Positions 7,886 to 13,341 of a DNA stretch of 13,341 nt are shown piece after piece. The position numbers and the translations under genes were made by a program. Each line of letters starts with the position of its first letter. Position 1 is the first letter of the stretch. The stretch is from assembly GCA_900556965.1 (NCBI GenBank), contig USQV01000008.1, forward strand, positions 1 through 13,341, in the 5' to 3' direction. The notes under the pieces were generated by a model. It was not told the origin of the DNA. It saw only the letters and a list, made by a program, of their open reading frames with translations, and did no database searches. The DNA comes from an uncultured Clostridium sp. (GTDB taxonomy: Bacteria > Bacillota_A > Clostridia > Lachnospirales > Lachnospiraceae).

Positions 7886-8662
7886 CTATGAGTGATGTGT
7901 TTTTGATTTCACAGCTTCACGAAATTCTGTGGTAAACTCCGGATCATACAGCTTGGAACGGTCATAGTGTGCTGCTGCAACTGTATCTCCGATGATCATC
8001 AGAGCAGTTTTTGTAATATTATTTTCTGCAGCCGTTTTTGCCAGTGTTCCCACTGTGCAGACGAAGGTCTTCTGTTCCGGCCAGGTTGCCTTATATACAA
8101 TGGCTGCTGGTGTATCTGCTGTATAACCGCCTTCAATAAGACGTCTGCTCAGCTCTTCCAGCATTCCTGTACTTAAGAATACAACCATAGTTGCCTGATG
8201 AGCCGCAAATGACTGAATGCTTTCCTTGGACGGAACCGGAGTTCTGCCTTCCATTCGTGTAATGATCACACTCTGGGAAATATCCGGCAGAGTATATTCC
8301 AGATTCAGGGCACTTGCAGCACCGCAGAATGCACTGACACCCGGACAGTAATCATAAGCGATATTTTTCTCATCCAGAATATCCATCTGCTCTCTTATGG
8401 CTCCGTAAATGGACGGATCTCCCGTATGAAGGCGGACTGTCATAAGACTTTCCTTTTCTGCCTGTTTTATCGCCTCCATGACCTCTGTAAGGGTCATTTT
8501 GGCACTGTTATAGATCCTGCAGCCCGTCTTCGTTCCGGAAAGAAGCTCCGGATTGACGAGGGAGCCTGCATAGATCACGACATCAGCCTCTGCCAGAAGC
8601 TTTGCTCCGCGCACCGTGATCAGGTCCACCGCACCGCTTCCCGCACCTACAAAATGTACCAT
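7886..8662 (-). CDS. cbiF: Cobalt-precorrin-4 C11-methyltransferase CbiF (CobM)
   Basis: A 258-residue tetrapyrrole methylase that transfers a SAM methyl to C11 of cobalt-precorrin-4. Motifs are VHFVGAGSGAVDLITVRG at 2-19 (the nucleotide-binding loop), VIYAGSLVNPELL at 29-41, a CbiF hallmark, RLHTGDPSIYGAIREQMD at 77-94, CPGVSAFCGAASAL at 106-119 and SVIITRMEGRTPVP at 131-144, also diagnostic of CbiF. Length is typical. The ATG at 8662 lies 6 bp after the stop of the Cys-rich gene, with GAGGAG inside the end of that gene as ribosome binding site. CpG is dense in the 5' part of the gene (above about 8400) and sparse in the 3' part, so the compositional break of the locus appears to fall inside this gene. 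Confidence 0.95.
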   Translation of the reverse strand: MVHFVGAGSGAVDLITVRGAKLLAEADVVIYAGSLVNPELLSGTKTGCRIYNSAKMTLTEVMEAIKQAEKESLMTVRLHTGDPSIYGAIREQMDILDEKNIAYDYCPGVSAFCGAASALNLEYTLPDISQSVIITRMEGRTPVPSKESIQSFAAHQATMVVFLSTGMLEELSRRLIEGGYTADTPAAIVYKATWPEQKTFVCTVGTLAKTAAENNITKTALMIIGDTVAAAHYDRSKLYDPEFTTEFREAVKSKTHHS

Positions 8663-8668
8663 ATCCCA

Positions 8669-9082
8669 TTACTCCTCTGAATACAGAAGCTTTTCTGCAA
8701 GAGCGGCGGCATCCATAATGCAGTCCTGACAGGATCTTAATACCCTTCCTGTCTCCACGCCCTTTAACTCCTTGCAGATCACTGATCCGTTCTGATCTCC
8801 GAACTGTCTTAATATCTCTCTTGAAAGCTTGTAGGACTCTGCCTTGCTGTCCGGCTTATCCAGATGTCCGGTGCTGCGCTTCATTCCCGCCAGGATACAT
8901 GCTCCTGTGACTGCACCGCAGGTTCCTGCCATTCCGCCCATACCAAGCCCCAGAGCCTCCGTAAGCTTAAACATGGTCTCCTCATCCACCCCGGCAAGAT
9001 CGCAGTAGGTGCATGCTACTGCTTGCGCGCAGTTATATCCCTTATTATGTTTCTCGATGGTTTCCTTTACTCTTGACTCCAT
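8669..9082 (-). CDS. Cys-rich C_GCAxxG_C_C family protein of unknown role
   Basis: A 137-residue soluble protein with eight cysteines (18, 24, 27, 55, 62, 103, 118, 121). YNCAQAV at 16-22, GTCGAVTGACILAG at 53-66, ICKELKG at 102-108 and SCQDCIMDAA at 117-126 match the C_GCAxxG_C_C pattern, a family annotated as putative redox-active. No signal peptide or membrane segment is seen. An upstream in-frame ATG at 9106 overlaps the cbiD stop as ATGA, but the strong AAGGAGG at 9097-9091 lies between it and the ATG at 9082, with ideal 8-nt spacing, so 9082 is chosen. It sits between cbiD and cbiF with 20-bp and 6-bp gaps, so it must be coexpressed with corrin-ring enzymes. A role in redox or thiol/cobalt handling is a guess from the cysteines and the context. 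Confidence 0.85.
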   Translation of the reverse strand: MESRVKETIEKHNKGYNCAQAVACTYCDLAGVDEETMFKLTEALGLGMGGMAGTCGAVTGACILAGMKRSTGHLDKPDSKAESYKLSREILRQFGDQNGSVICKELKGVETGRVLRSCQDCIMDAAALAEKLLYSEE

Positions 9083-9090
9083 TCTTTTGT

Positions 9091-9097
9091 CCTCCTT
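9091..9097 (-). promoter_or_regulatory. Ribosome binding site deciding the start of the Cys-rich gene
   Basis: AAGGAGG reads toward the ATG at 9082 with an 8-nt spacer. It lies downstream of the alternative ATG at 9106, which could not use it, so the shorter 137-residue product is preferred over a 145-residue one. Confidence 0.8.
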
Positions 9098-9102
9098 ATA
9101 TT

Positions 9103-10284
9103 TCATCCTCTGATCGTTGTAAATTGATCTTCATTCCTTGCTTTATCAAGGATATCACGGGCATCTCCTCCCATGCAGAGAAGTGCCCCGGATGCATCAA
9201 ACAGCATAACTCCCGTTTTAAGCCGATCAAGGGCTCGATGCCGGATATGCCCCATGATCCTTTCGCAGAGAATATCCATGACCGCATGGAAAAGCCCGGT
9301 TTCTTTCAGGATGCAAAGCGCCTCCTCCGTCGTATTGGAACGCTGCAGCCGCTTAAGATCGCTGATGTCTGCACCGGCCGTAAGGGCGCAGGAAACCAGA
9401 GTATCCATACGTCCGTCTCCCTCTCTGGAATGTGTATTCATGATCCCGTTTCCTAATTTTACCAGCTTTCCGATGTGTCCGGCAATAACGATGCCGTCTG
9501 CTCCCTCCTCACCGGCCAGATCTATGGTCTTTCCGATAAAGTTACTGCATATAACAAATGGGATCGAGCATGGCTCTCCGAGGTATCCGGTCAGATACCC
9601 TGCTCCCATATTTCCGGGAACGGCAACGATCTCCCTTCTCCCTTCTGCTCTCAATACGCGGATATGGACATGGATCGTTTCGATCAACGCTTCCTCGCTC
9701 ATTGGTTCTACAATGCCGCTGGTTCCGAGGATCGAGATGCCTCCGGTAATGCCTAATTTCGGATTGAAGGTCTTTTCGGCTGCCTTTTTCCCCTCCGGTG
9801 CAAAGATTGTGACGTTTATCCGGCCGGATACCATAATTTCATATTCCTCCAGCACCTCCATAACCGCTTCTCGAATCATCCTTCGCGGCACTGAATTGAT
9901 GGCTGCGGCACCGATCGGCTGATCCAGACCTGCACGCGTCACTCGGCCGACACCCTCTCCGCCATCGATCAGAATGTCCGGATCTCCTGTTTGTGTAAAT
10001 TCCACCCGGGAAAAGATGAGTATCCCGTTTGTTACATCATAGTCATCCCCGGCATCCTTCCTGACGGCACACTCTGCGGCTCCGTTTAGAGCTCGGCATT
10101 CCTCCGGATGGGCTTTGATGATACTGCCGGCGGGCGTCAATATCTGTACCTCCTCCGGCCAAAGACCTGTGGCTAAAAACAGGGCAGCAGCTTTAGCGGC
10201 AAGTGCCGCGCATGTGCCGGTCGTATACCCGCAGCGCAGCTTCTTCTTATCCTTTAGTACATATTCCTTTGTGTTTTCTGTCAT
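9103..10284 (-). CDS. cbiD: Cobalt-precorrin-5B C1-methyltransferase CbiD
   Basis: A 393-residue enzyme that methylates C1 of cobalt-precorrin-5B, a step specific to the anaerobic route. Family signatures are LRCGYTTGTCAALAAKAA near 16-33, VRKDAGDDYDVTNG at 74-87, GVGRVTRAGLDQPIGAAAIN near 111-130 followed by SVPRRMI, GGISILGTSGIVEPMS at 171-186 and GHIGKLVKLGNGIMNTHS near 249-266, with GRMD after it. Length is slightly above the usual 360-380. The ATG at 10284 lies inside the 3' end of cobA-hemD, a 38-bp overlap, and has only a weak GGAT-like ribosome binding site, so translational coupling to the gene before it is likely. This gene belongs to the CpG-rich half of the window. Confidence 0.95.
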   Translation of the reverse strand: MTENTKEYVLKDKKKLRCGYTTGTCAALAAKAAALFLATGLWPEEVQILTPAGSIIKAHPEECRALNGAAECAVRKDAGDDYDVTNGILIFSRVEFTQTGDPDILIDGGEGVGRVTRAGLDQPIGAAAINSVPRRMIREAVMEVLEEYEIMVSGRINVTIFAPEGKKAAEKTFNPKLGITGGISILGTSGIVEPMSEEALIETIHVHIRVLRAEGRREIVAVPGNMGAGYLTGYLGEPCSIPFVICSNFIGKTIDLAGEEGADGIVIAGHIGKLVKLGNGIMNTHSREGDGRMDTLVSCALTAGADISDLKRLQRSNTTEEALCILKETGLFHAVMDILCERIMGHIRHRALDRLKTGVMLFDASGALLCMGGDARDILDKARNEDQFTTIRG

Positions 10285-11788
10285 TTATTATCACATCCAC
10301 AATTCCGTCTGTTGTGTGTTCGGAGGCGGTGATGATTTCTGTGACGCCATATCCTCGCATCACATCCTCGGTCACTCCTCCGATACAAACCGCACATGTT
10401 CCCATCTCAAACCAACGGCGTTTGCTTTCTTCGTTCTGTTCAAAAAAAGCGTGAACGCCGGAGCCGCTTTCAAACGTGATGTAGTCCGGTCTTAATTTGC
10501 AATAGATTTCTTCATTTTCATACGCACCGGCCTGAACATCATATAGGGAAAGCTCCAGATAGGGGATTCCCTTTTCCGCAAGCTTTTCCGTAAGGATCAA
10601 AGAACCCTTTGCCGAACGGGGGATAAGAAGCCTCTCTTTACAATCTACATTTTCACACAAAAGCTCTGCAAGTGCCTCCGTTGTATACACCTCCGGCTTA
10701 AGATCGGCATAAAAGCCATATTCTCTTAAGCACTCCTCCGTGCCCTTGCCGATGACCGCAAATTTCACATTACTAAGGCTTCTAAAATCCACATGATGTT
10801 CCCTTAAGGTTTCAAAAAACAACCTGACCCCGCTGCGGCTCGTGAGCACGATCCAGCTGTATTCTCTGATGTTCATCATTGCAGTTGATAGAAGCTCTGG
10901 TGTCTTTTTTTCTATATGCAGTGCAGAGGAACGAAAAACATCGGCCCCCAGATCCTTGAGCTTTTCTGACAGCCTTTCATACATGTCCTCCGTTCCGGTG
11001 ATGCCCACCACGCTCCCGGAAAGAGGCAGCTCTCTGTCTCCCAGCATGCAAAATGAAGCCGTTTCTCCGATGATGATAACCCCCGGAGGGGTAAGTCCTG
11101 CTTTTTTAACCGCATCCGGCAGATCCTTAAGGGCAGAACGCAGGCAGCGTTGAGTCGGGAGTGTTCCGTCCGTTACAACTGCAGCCGGAGTGTCCAAAGC
11201 CTTTCCATTTTCAATCAGCTTGTTTACGAGGGTCTCCAGATTAGAAAGTCCCATCAAAAAGATGAGGGTTCCCGGCAGTTTGGCATACACAGCCAAATCG
11301 TCAGGCAGCGATCCCTCCGCACTGTCTCCATTGACTGCCGTATGTCCCGTGATAACATGAAAGCTTTGGGCGATCCTTCTGTGGGTGACGGGGATCCCGG
11401 CCATGGCAGGAGCGGAAACAGCCGAGGTTACCCCGGGGATCACGCGATACGGAAGGTGATGTCGTTCCAGCTCAAGAATCTCCTCTCCGCCTCTCCCAAA
11501 TACAAAGGGATCGCCGCCCTTCATACGTACAACCTTCTTTCCTAAAAGTGCATATTCGACCAGGAGACGGTTAATCTCCGGCTGTGCCTTTGAATGCTTT
11601 CCCGGTTCCTTTCCCACATAGATACATTTACAGGTATCCGGCACTTGAAAAAGGAGCTCTTTCGATGCCAGATGGTCATAAATAATAACCTCAGCTCTTT
11701 CCAGTACCTTTTTTCCTGCGACTGTGATAAGCTCAGGATCTCCCGGCCCTGCACCCACAAAATAAACCATTCCGGTTTTATCGGCCAT
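10247..11788 (-). CDS. cobA-hemD: CobA-HemD fusion: uroporphyrinogen-III C-methyltransferase / uroporphyrinogen-III synthase
   Basis: A 513-residue bifunctional protein that closes the tetrapyrrole ring to uroporphyrinogen III and then methylates C2 and C7 to give precorrin-2. Residues 1-245 are the SUMT methylase: MVYFVGAGPGDPELIT at 7-22, RMKGGDPFVFGRGGEE at 88-103, VIPGVTSAVSAPAMAGIPVTHR at 116-137 and TGTLIFLMG-like PGTLIFLMG near 172-180. Residues from about 248 are HemD: VVGITG, IVLTSRSGVRLFF near 313-325, FAVIGKGTEECLREYG, YITFESGSGVHAFFE near 446-460 and a C-terminal HTTDGIVDVI. Such fusions are well known in clostridia. The ATG at 11788 is chosen because GGAGGA (11802-11797) lies 8 nt upstream; a longer form would need a TTG at 11818. 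It overlaps hemC by 11 bp and cbiD by 38 bp. Confidence 0.94.
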   Translation of the reverse strand: MADKTGMVYFVGAGPGDPELITVAGKKVLERAEVIIYDHLASKELLFQVPDTCKCIYVGKEPGKHSKAQPEINRLLVEYALLGKKVVRMKGGDPFVFGRGGEEILELERHHLPYRVIPGVTSAVSAPAMAGIPVTHRRIAQSFHVITGHTAVNGDSAEGSLPDDLAVYAKLPGTLIFLMGLSNLETLVNKLIENGKALDTPAAVVTDGTLPTQRCLRSALKDLPDAVKKAGLTPPGVIIIGETASFCMLGDRELPLSGSVVGITGTEDMYERLSEKLKDLGADVFRSSALHIEKKTPELLSTAMMNIREYSWIVLTSRSGVRLFFETLREHHVDFRSLSNVKFAVIGKGTEECLREYGFYADLKPEVYTTEALAELLCENVDCKERLLIPRSAKGSLILTEKLAEKGIPYLELSLYDVQAGAYENEEIYCKLRPDYITFESGSGVHAFFEQNEESKRRWFEMGTCAVCIGGVTEDVMRGYGVTEIITASEHTTDGIVDVIINDRKHKGICTKG

Positions 11789-12701
11789 TTCTAAAGTCCT
11801 CCGTGATCTTCCTTGCAAGCTCTATAAAAGAGGCGGCAGCCCCGCTTAGGCTGTGCCGGGTAACCTGCCCGTTCTCCTCAAGCATCAGGGTCAATGTCAG
11901 CTCATCTCCTTTTAATACACTATAGACACCGATTGCCTCATTGCAGCCGGCGCCCATAAGCCTTAATACTTCCCGCTCAGCTTTCAGACAGATTGCAGCA
12001 GACGGATCATTGATCCTCTCAAGCAAAGAGCTGAAGGGGGATGTTTCTTTCGCTTCGATCACAATAATACCCTGACCGCAAGCCGGGGTAAAGCTGCTTT
12101 CCGACAGATAGTCAAAGGTAAATCGTTCATCTTTTGTAAGTCCGAGCCTTTTTAATCCTGCCGCCGCAAGGATGATCCCGTCATATTCGCCGGAATACAG
12201 CTTTTCCAGACGCGTATCGATATTTCCCCGCAGCAGTCGGCATTCCACATTTTTCTGCTCCATGATCTGGACTCTGCGTCTTAGGCTTCCGGTGCCGATC
12301 ACCCGGCTCTTATCTGATAGGGGACGGTCTTTTACCGTGATGAGCACATCCCGCGGATCCTCTCTCTGAAGTACCGAAGCGATACAGAGCCCTTCTCCCA
12401 GCTCTGTTGGTATGTCCTTTGCACTGTGGACTGCCGCATCGATCTCGCCTTTCCGGATCGCATCCTCAAACTCTGTGATAAAAGCTCCTTTTCCTCCCAC
12501 TCCTAAGAGAGGCCGATCCAAAATTCGGTCTCCCTTTGTGGTCAGCGGAACGATCTCAACCGTAAGTCCCGGCTCCGCGCTGCAAAGTGCTTTTGCGGCA
12601 AGCTCAGTCTGTGCCATGGCAAGACGGCTTTTTCTTGTTCCGAGGCGGATCCTGCGATATCCCGGTGTTTTGTTTCCGGAATTTTCGATCATTTCGATCA
12701 T
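11778..12701 (-). CDS. hemC: Hydroxymethylbilane synthase (porphobilinogen deaminase) HemC
   Basis: A 307-residue enzyme that polymerises four porphobilinogens into hydroxymethylbilane on a covalently bound dipyrromethane cofactor. Seen are IRLGTRKSRLAMAQ at 18-31, VHSAKDIPTEL at 91-101 (Asp96 is the expected catalytic aspartate), VIGTGSLRRRVQI near 134-146, RGNIDTRLEKL at 158-168, ILAAAGLKRLG at 177-187 and FTPACGQGII near 204-213. The cofactor cysteine is read as Cys253 in MGAGCNEAIGVYS; this loop departs from the common GGCxxPxG form by having Ala where Pro is usual. The N-terminus carries about 15 extra polar residues before the conserved start. The ATG at 12701 overlaps the stop of the upstream gene as ATGA, with a GGGAAAGGA ribosome binding site. 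Having hemC here ensures supply of tetrapyrrole for corrin synthesis. Confidence 0.95.
   Translation of the reverse strand: MIEMIENSGNKTPGYRRIRLGTRKSRLAMAQTELAAKALCSAEPGLTVEIVPLTTKGDRILDRPLLGVGGKGAFITEFEDAIRKGEIDAAVHSAKDIPTELGEGLCIASVLQREDPRDVLITVKDRPLSDKSRVIGTGSLRRRVQIMEQKNVECRLLRGNIDTRLEKLYSGEYDGIILAAAGLKRLGLTKDERFTFDYLSESSFTPACGQGIIVIEAKETSPFSSLLERINDPSAAICLKAEREVLRLMGAGCNEAIGVYSVLKGDELTLTLMLEENGQVTRHSLSGAAASFIELARKITEDFRNGR
11797..11802 (-). promoter_or_regulatory. Ribosome binding site deciding the cobA-hemD start
   Basis: GGAGGA with an 8-nt spacer to the ATG at 11788, located within the 3' end of hemC. It favours the 513-residue product, whose N-terminus MADKTGMVYFVGAG fits methylases of this family, over an extension to the upstream TTG. 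Confidence 0.8.
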
Positions 12702-13341
12702 GATTCTAAATCCTTTCCCTCAAAATTACCGTAAAATTCTGCCGGAAGCTCCTGCCCACGATGGATCGTGGCATAAAGTGCCTGTGTCAGAAAGGCTCCG
12801 TATCGGACAGCCTGACAGAACCTTTTTTCCATTTCATTCGTGATGGGCCCGGAGCCCGGTACCGGCTCCTTTTGCATCATCATTCCATGTATTTCTTCAT
12901 ATCTCCCGGCCGCTCGGAGAAAAAGGTCGATAAATCTCTTGAAGGGCTTACAGGAATTGATAAATATCCGGCTCACCCAACGAAAGCTTATGATCGCCTC
13001 TGCAGTCGTCTTGTCACTTTCTCCCAAGATCATGGCCGCGGCTCTTTTCGTTTCCCGGGTACATTTGATATGGCAGGAGGTAAACGTCCTTAACGGATCT
13101 TTTCCCTCTCTCTGAAGCAGTCTGCGATCCAGCTCCGTTTCAAGCTCGGCATGGGTGAAGGAGGTATGCTCTGTTATTTCATTGATAAACGGGTGGAGAC
13201 TGTGATCGAGTGCATAATGGCAGGCAAAGCCAAGAAGATATGCCTCGATGCTGCTTCCATATTCTCCTGCCTCCTCCGAGCTTAAGATCCGAAGTCCTCT
13301 GTTAAAGATATCGGCTGCCGATGAGCTGTGCATGGAATACC
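12698..13341 (-). CDS. Zinc-dependent phospholipase C-like protein, N-terminus cut by window edge
   Basis: At least 211 residues plus codons that continue without a stop to the window edge, so the first methionine visible (13333) is probably internal. The best motif is YLLGFACHYALDHSLHPFI (about residues 33-51 from that Met), an H-x3-D-x3-H cluster like the zinc ligands of the zinc-dependent phospholipase C family of Firmicutes. THAELETELDRRL follows, as in that family. The N-terminal zinc ligands and any signal peptide would lie off the edge. The stop overlaps the hemC start by ATGA, so the two are cotranscribed and coupled. No link between this family and B12 or heme synthesis is known to me; it may act on lipids or simply be a hydrolase-fold protein of other role. 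Confidence is moderate for the family, low for the substrate. Confidence 0.7.
   Translation of the reverse strand, partial: YSMHSSSAADIFNRGLRILSSEEAGEYGSSIEAYLLGFACHYALDHSLHPFINEITEHTSFTHAELETELDRRLLQREGKDPLRTFTSCHIKCTRETKRAAAMILGESDKTTAEAIISFRWVSRIFINSCKPFKRFIDLFLRAAGRYEEIHGMMMQKEPVPGSGPITNEMEKRFCQAVRYGAFLTQALYATIHRGQELPAEFYGNFEGKDLES

Noticed and set aside
9083..9106. Start of the Cys-rich protein at the ATG that overlaps the cbiD stop
   Set aside because: The only strong ribosome binding site lies downstream of that ATG and fits the ATG at 9082; the extra eight residues are not family-like.
11789..11818. Longer cobA-hemD beginning at a TTG (11818)
   Set aside because: The ATG at 11788 has a strong GGAGGA at good spacing and gives the family-typical N-terminus.

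Overview
The window is almost entirely a cobalamin (vitamin B12) biosynthesis locus of the anaerobic, early-cobalt-insertion type (CbiD, CbiG, CbiF, CbiH and CbiJ/E/T are all present). Every gene lies on the minus strand, so transcription runs from the right end (13341) to the left end (1). The enzyme set, strong GGAGG-type ribosome binding sites, tight ATGA and short overlaps, and moderate GC point to an anaerobic Gram-positive of the class Clostridia, most likely Lachnospiraceae-like. That taxonomic placement is inference. Both ends cut through genes.

In transcription order: a zinc-dependent phospholipase C-like protein (N-terminus cut off, 13341-12698); hemC (12701-11778); a cobA-hemD fusion (11788-10247); cbiD (10284-9103); a small Cys-rich protein of the C_GCAxxG_C_C family (9082-8669); cbiF (8662-7886); cbiG (7812-6691, GTG start); cbiH (6698-5967, TTG start); a three-domain cbiJ-cbiE-cbiT fusion (5974-3923); a 122-bp gap with a tandem pair of perfect palindromes; then cbiA (3800-2406), cbiB (2401-1424), a CobD-type threonine-phosphate decarboxylase (1356-313) and the first 93 codons of cbiP (280-1).

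Together the genes cover porphobilinogen to uroporphyrinogen III (HemC, HemD) and precorrin-2 (CobA). They then cover most of the corrin ring methylation and contraction steps (CbiF, CbiG, CbiD, CbiH, CbiE, CbiT, CbiJ), a,c-amidation (CbiA), the remaining amidations (CbiP), and making and attaching the aminopropanol arm (CobD, CbiB). Not seen here and presumably nearby or elsewhere: the cobaltochelatase (CbiK/CbiX), precorrin-2 dehydrogenase, CbiL, CbiC, HemA/HemB and the nucleotide-loop genes. There is no room for a cobalamin riboswitch, since the longest gene-free stretch is 122 bp.

Four things stand out. (1) A tandem 22-bp repeat of the palindrome TTAAC-N-GTTAA separates the ring-building genes from the late genes. 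(2) CpG density rises about threefold near 8.4 kb, inside cbiF, which suggests a mosaic locus. (3) Look-alike hydrophilic insertions occur in CbiG and in the CbiE domain of the fusion. (4) An uncharacterised Cys-rich protein and a phospholipase-like protein are wired into the operon. I see no evidence of mobile elements, CRISPR, tRNA or rRNA genes.
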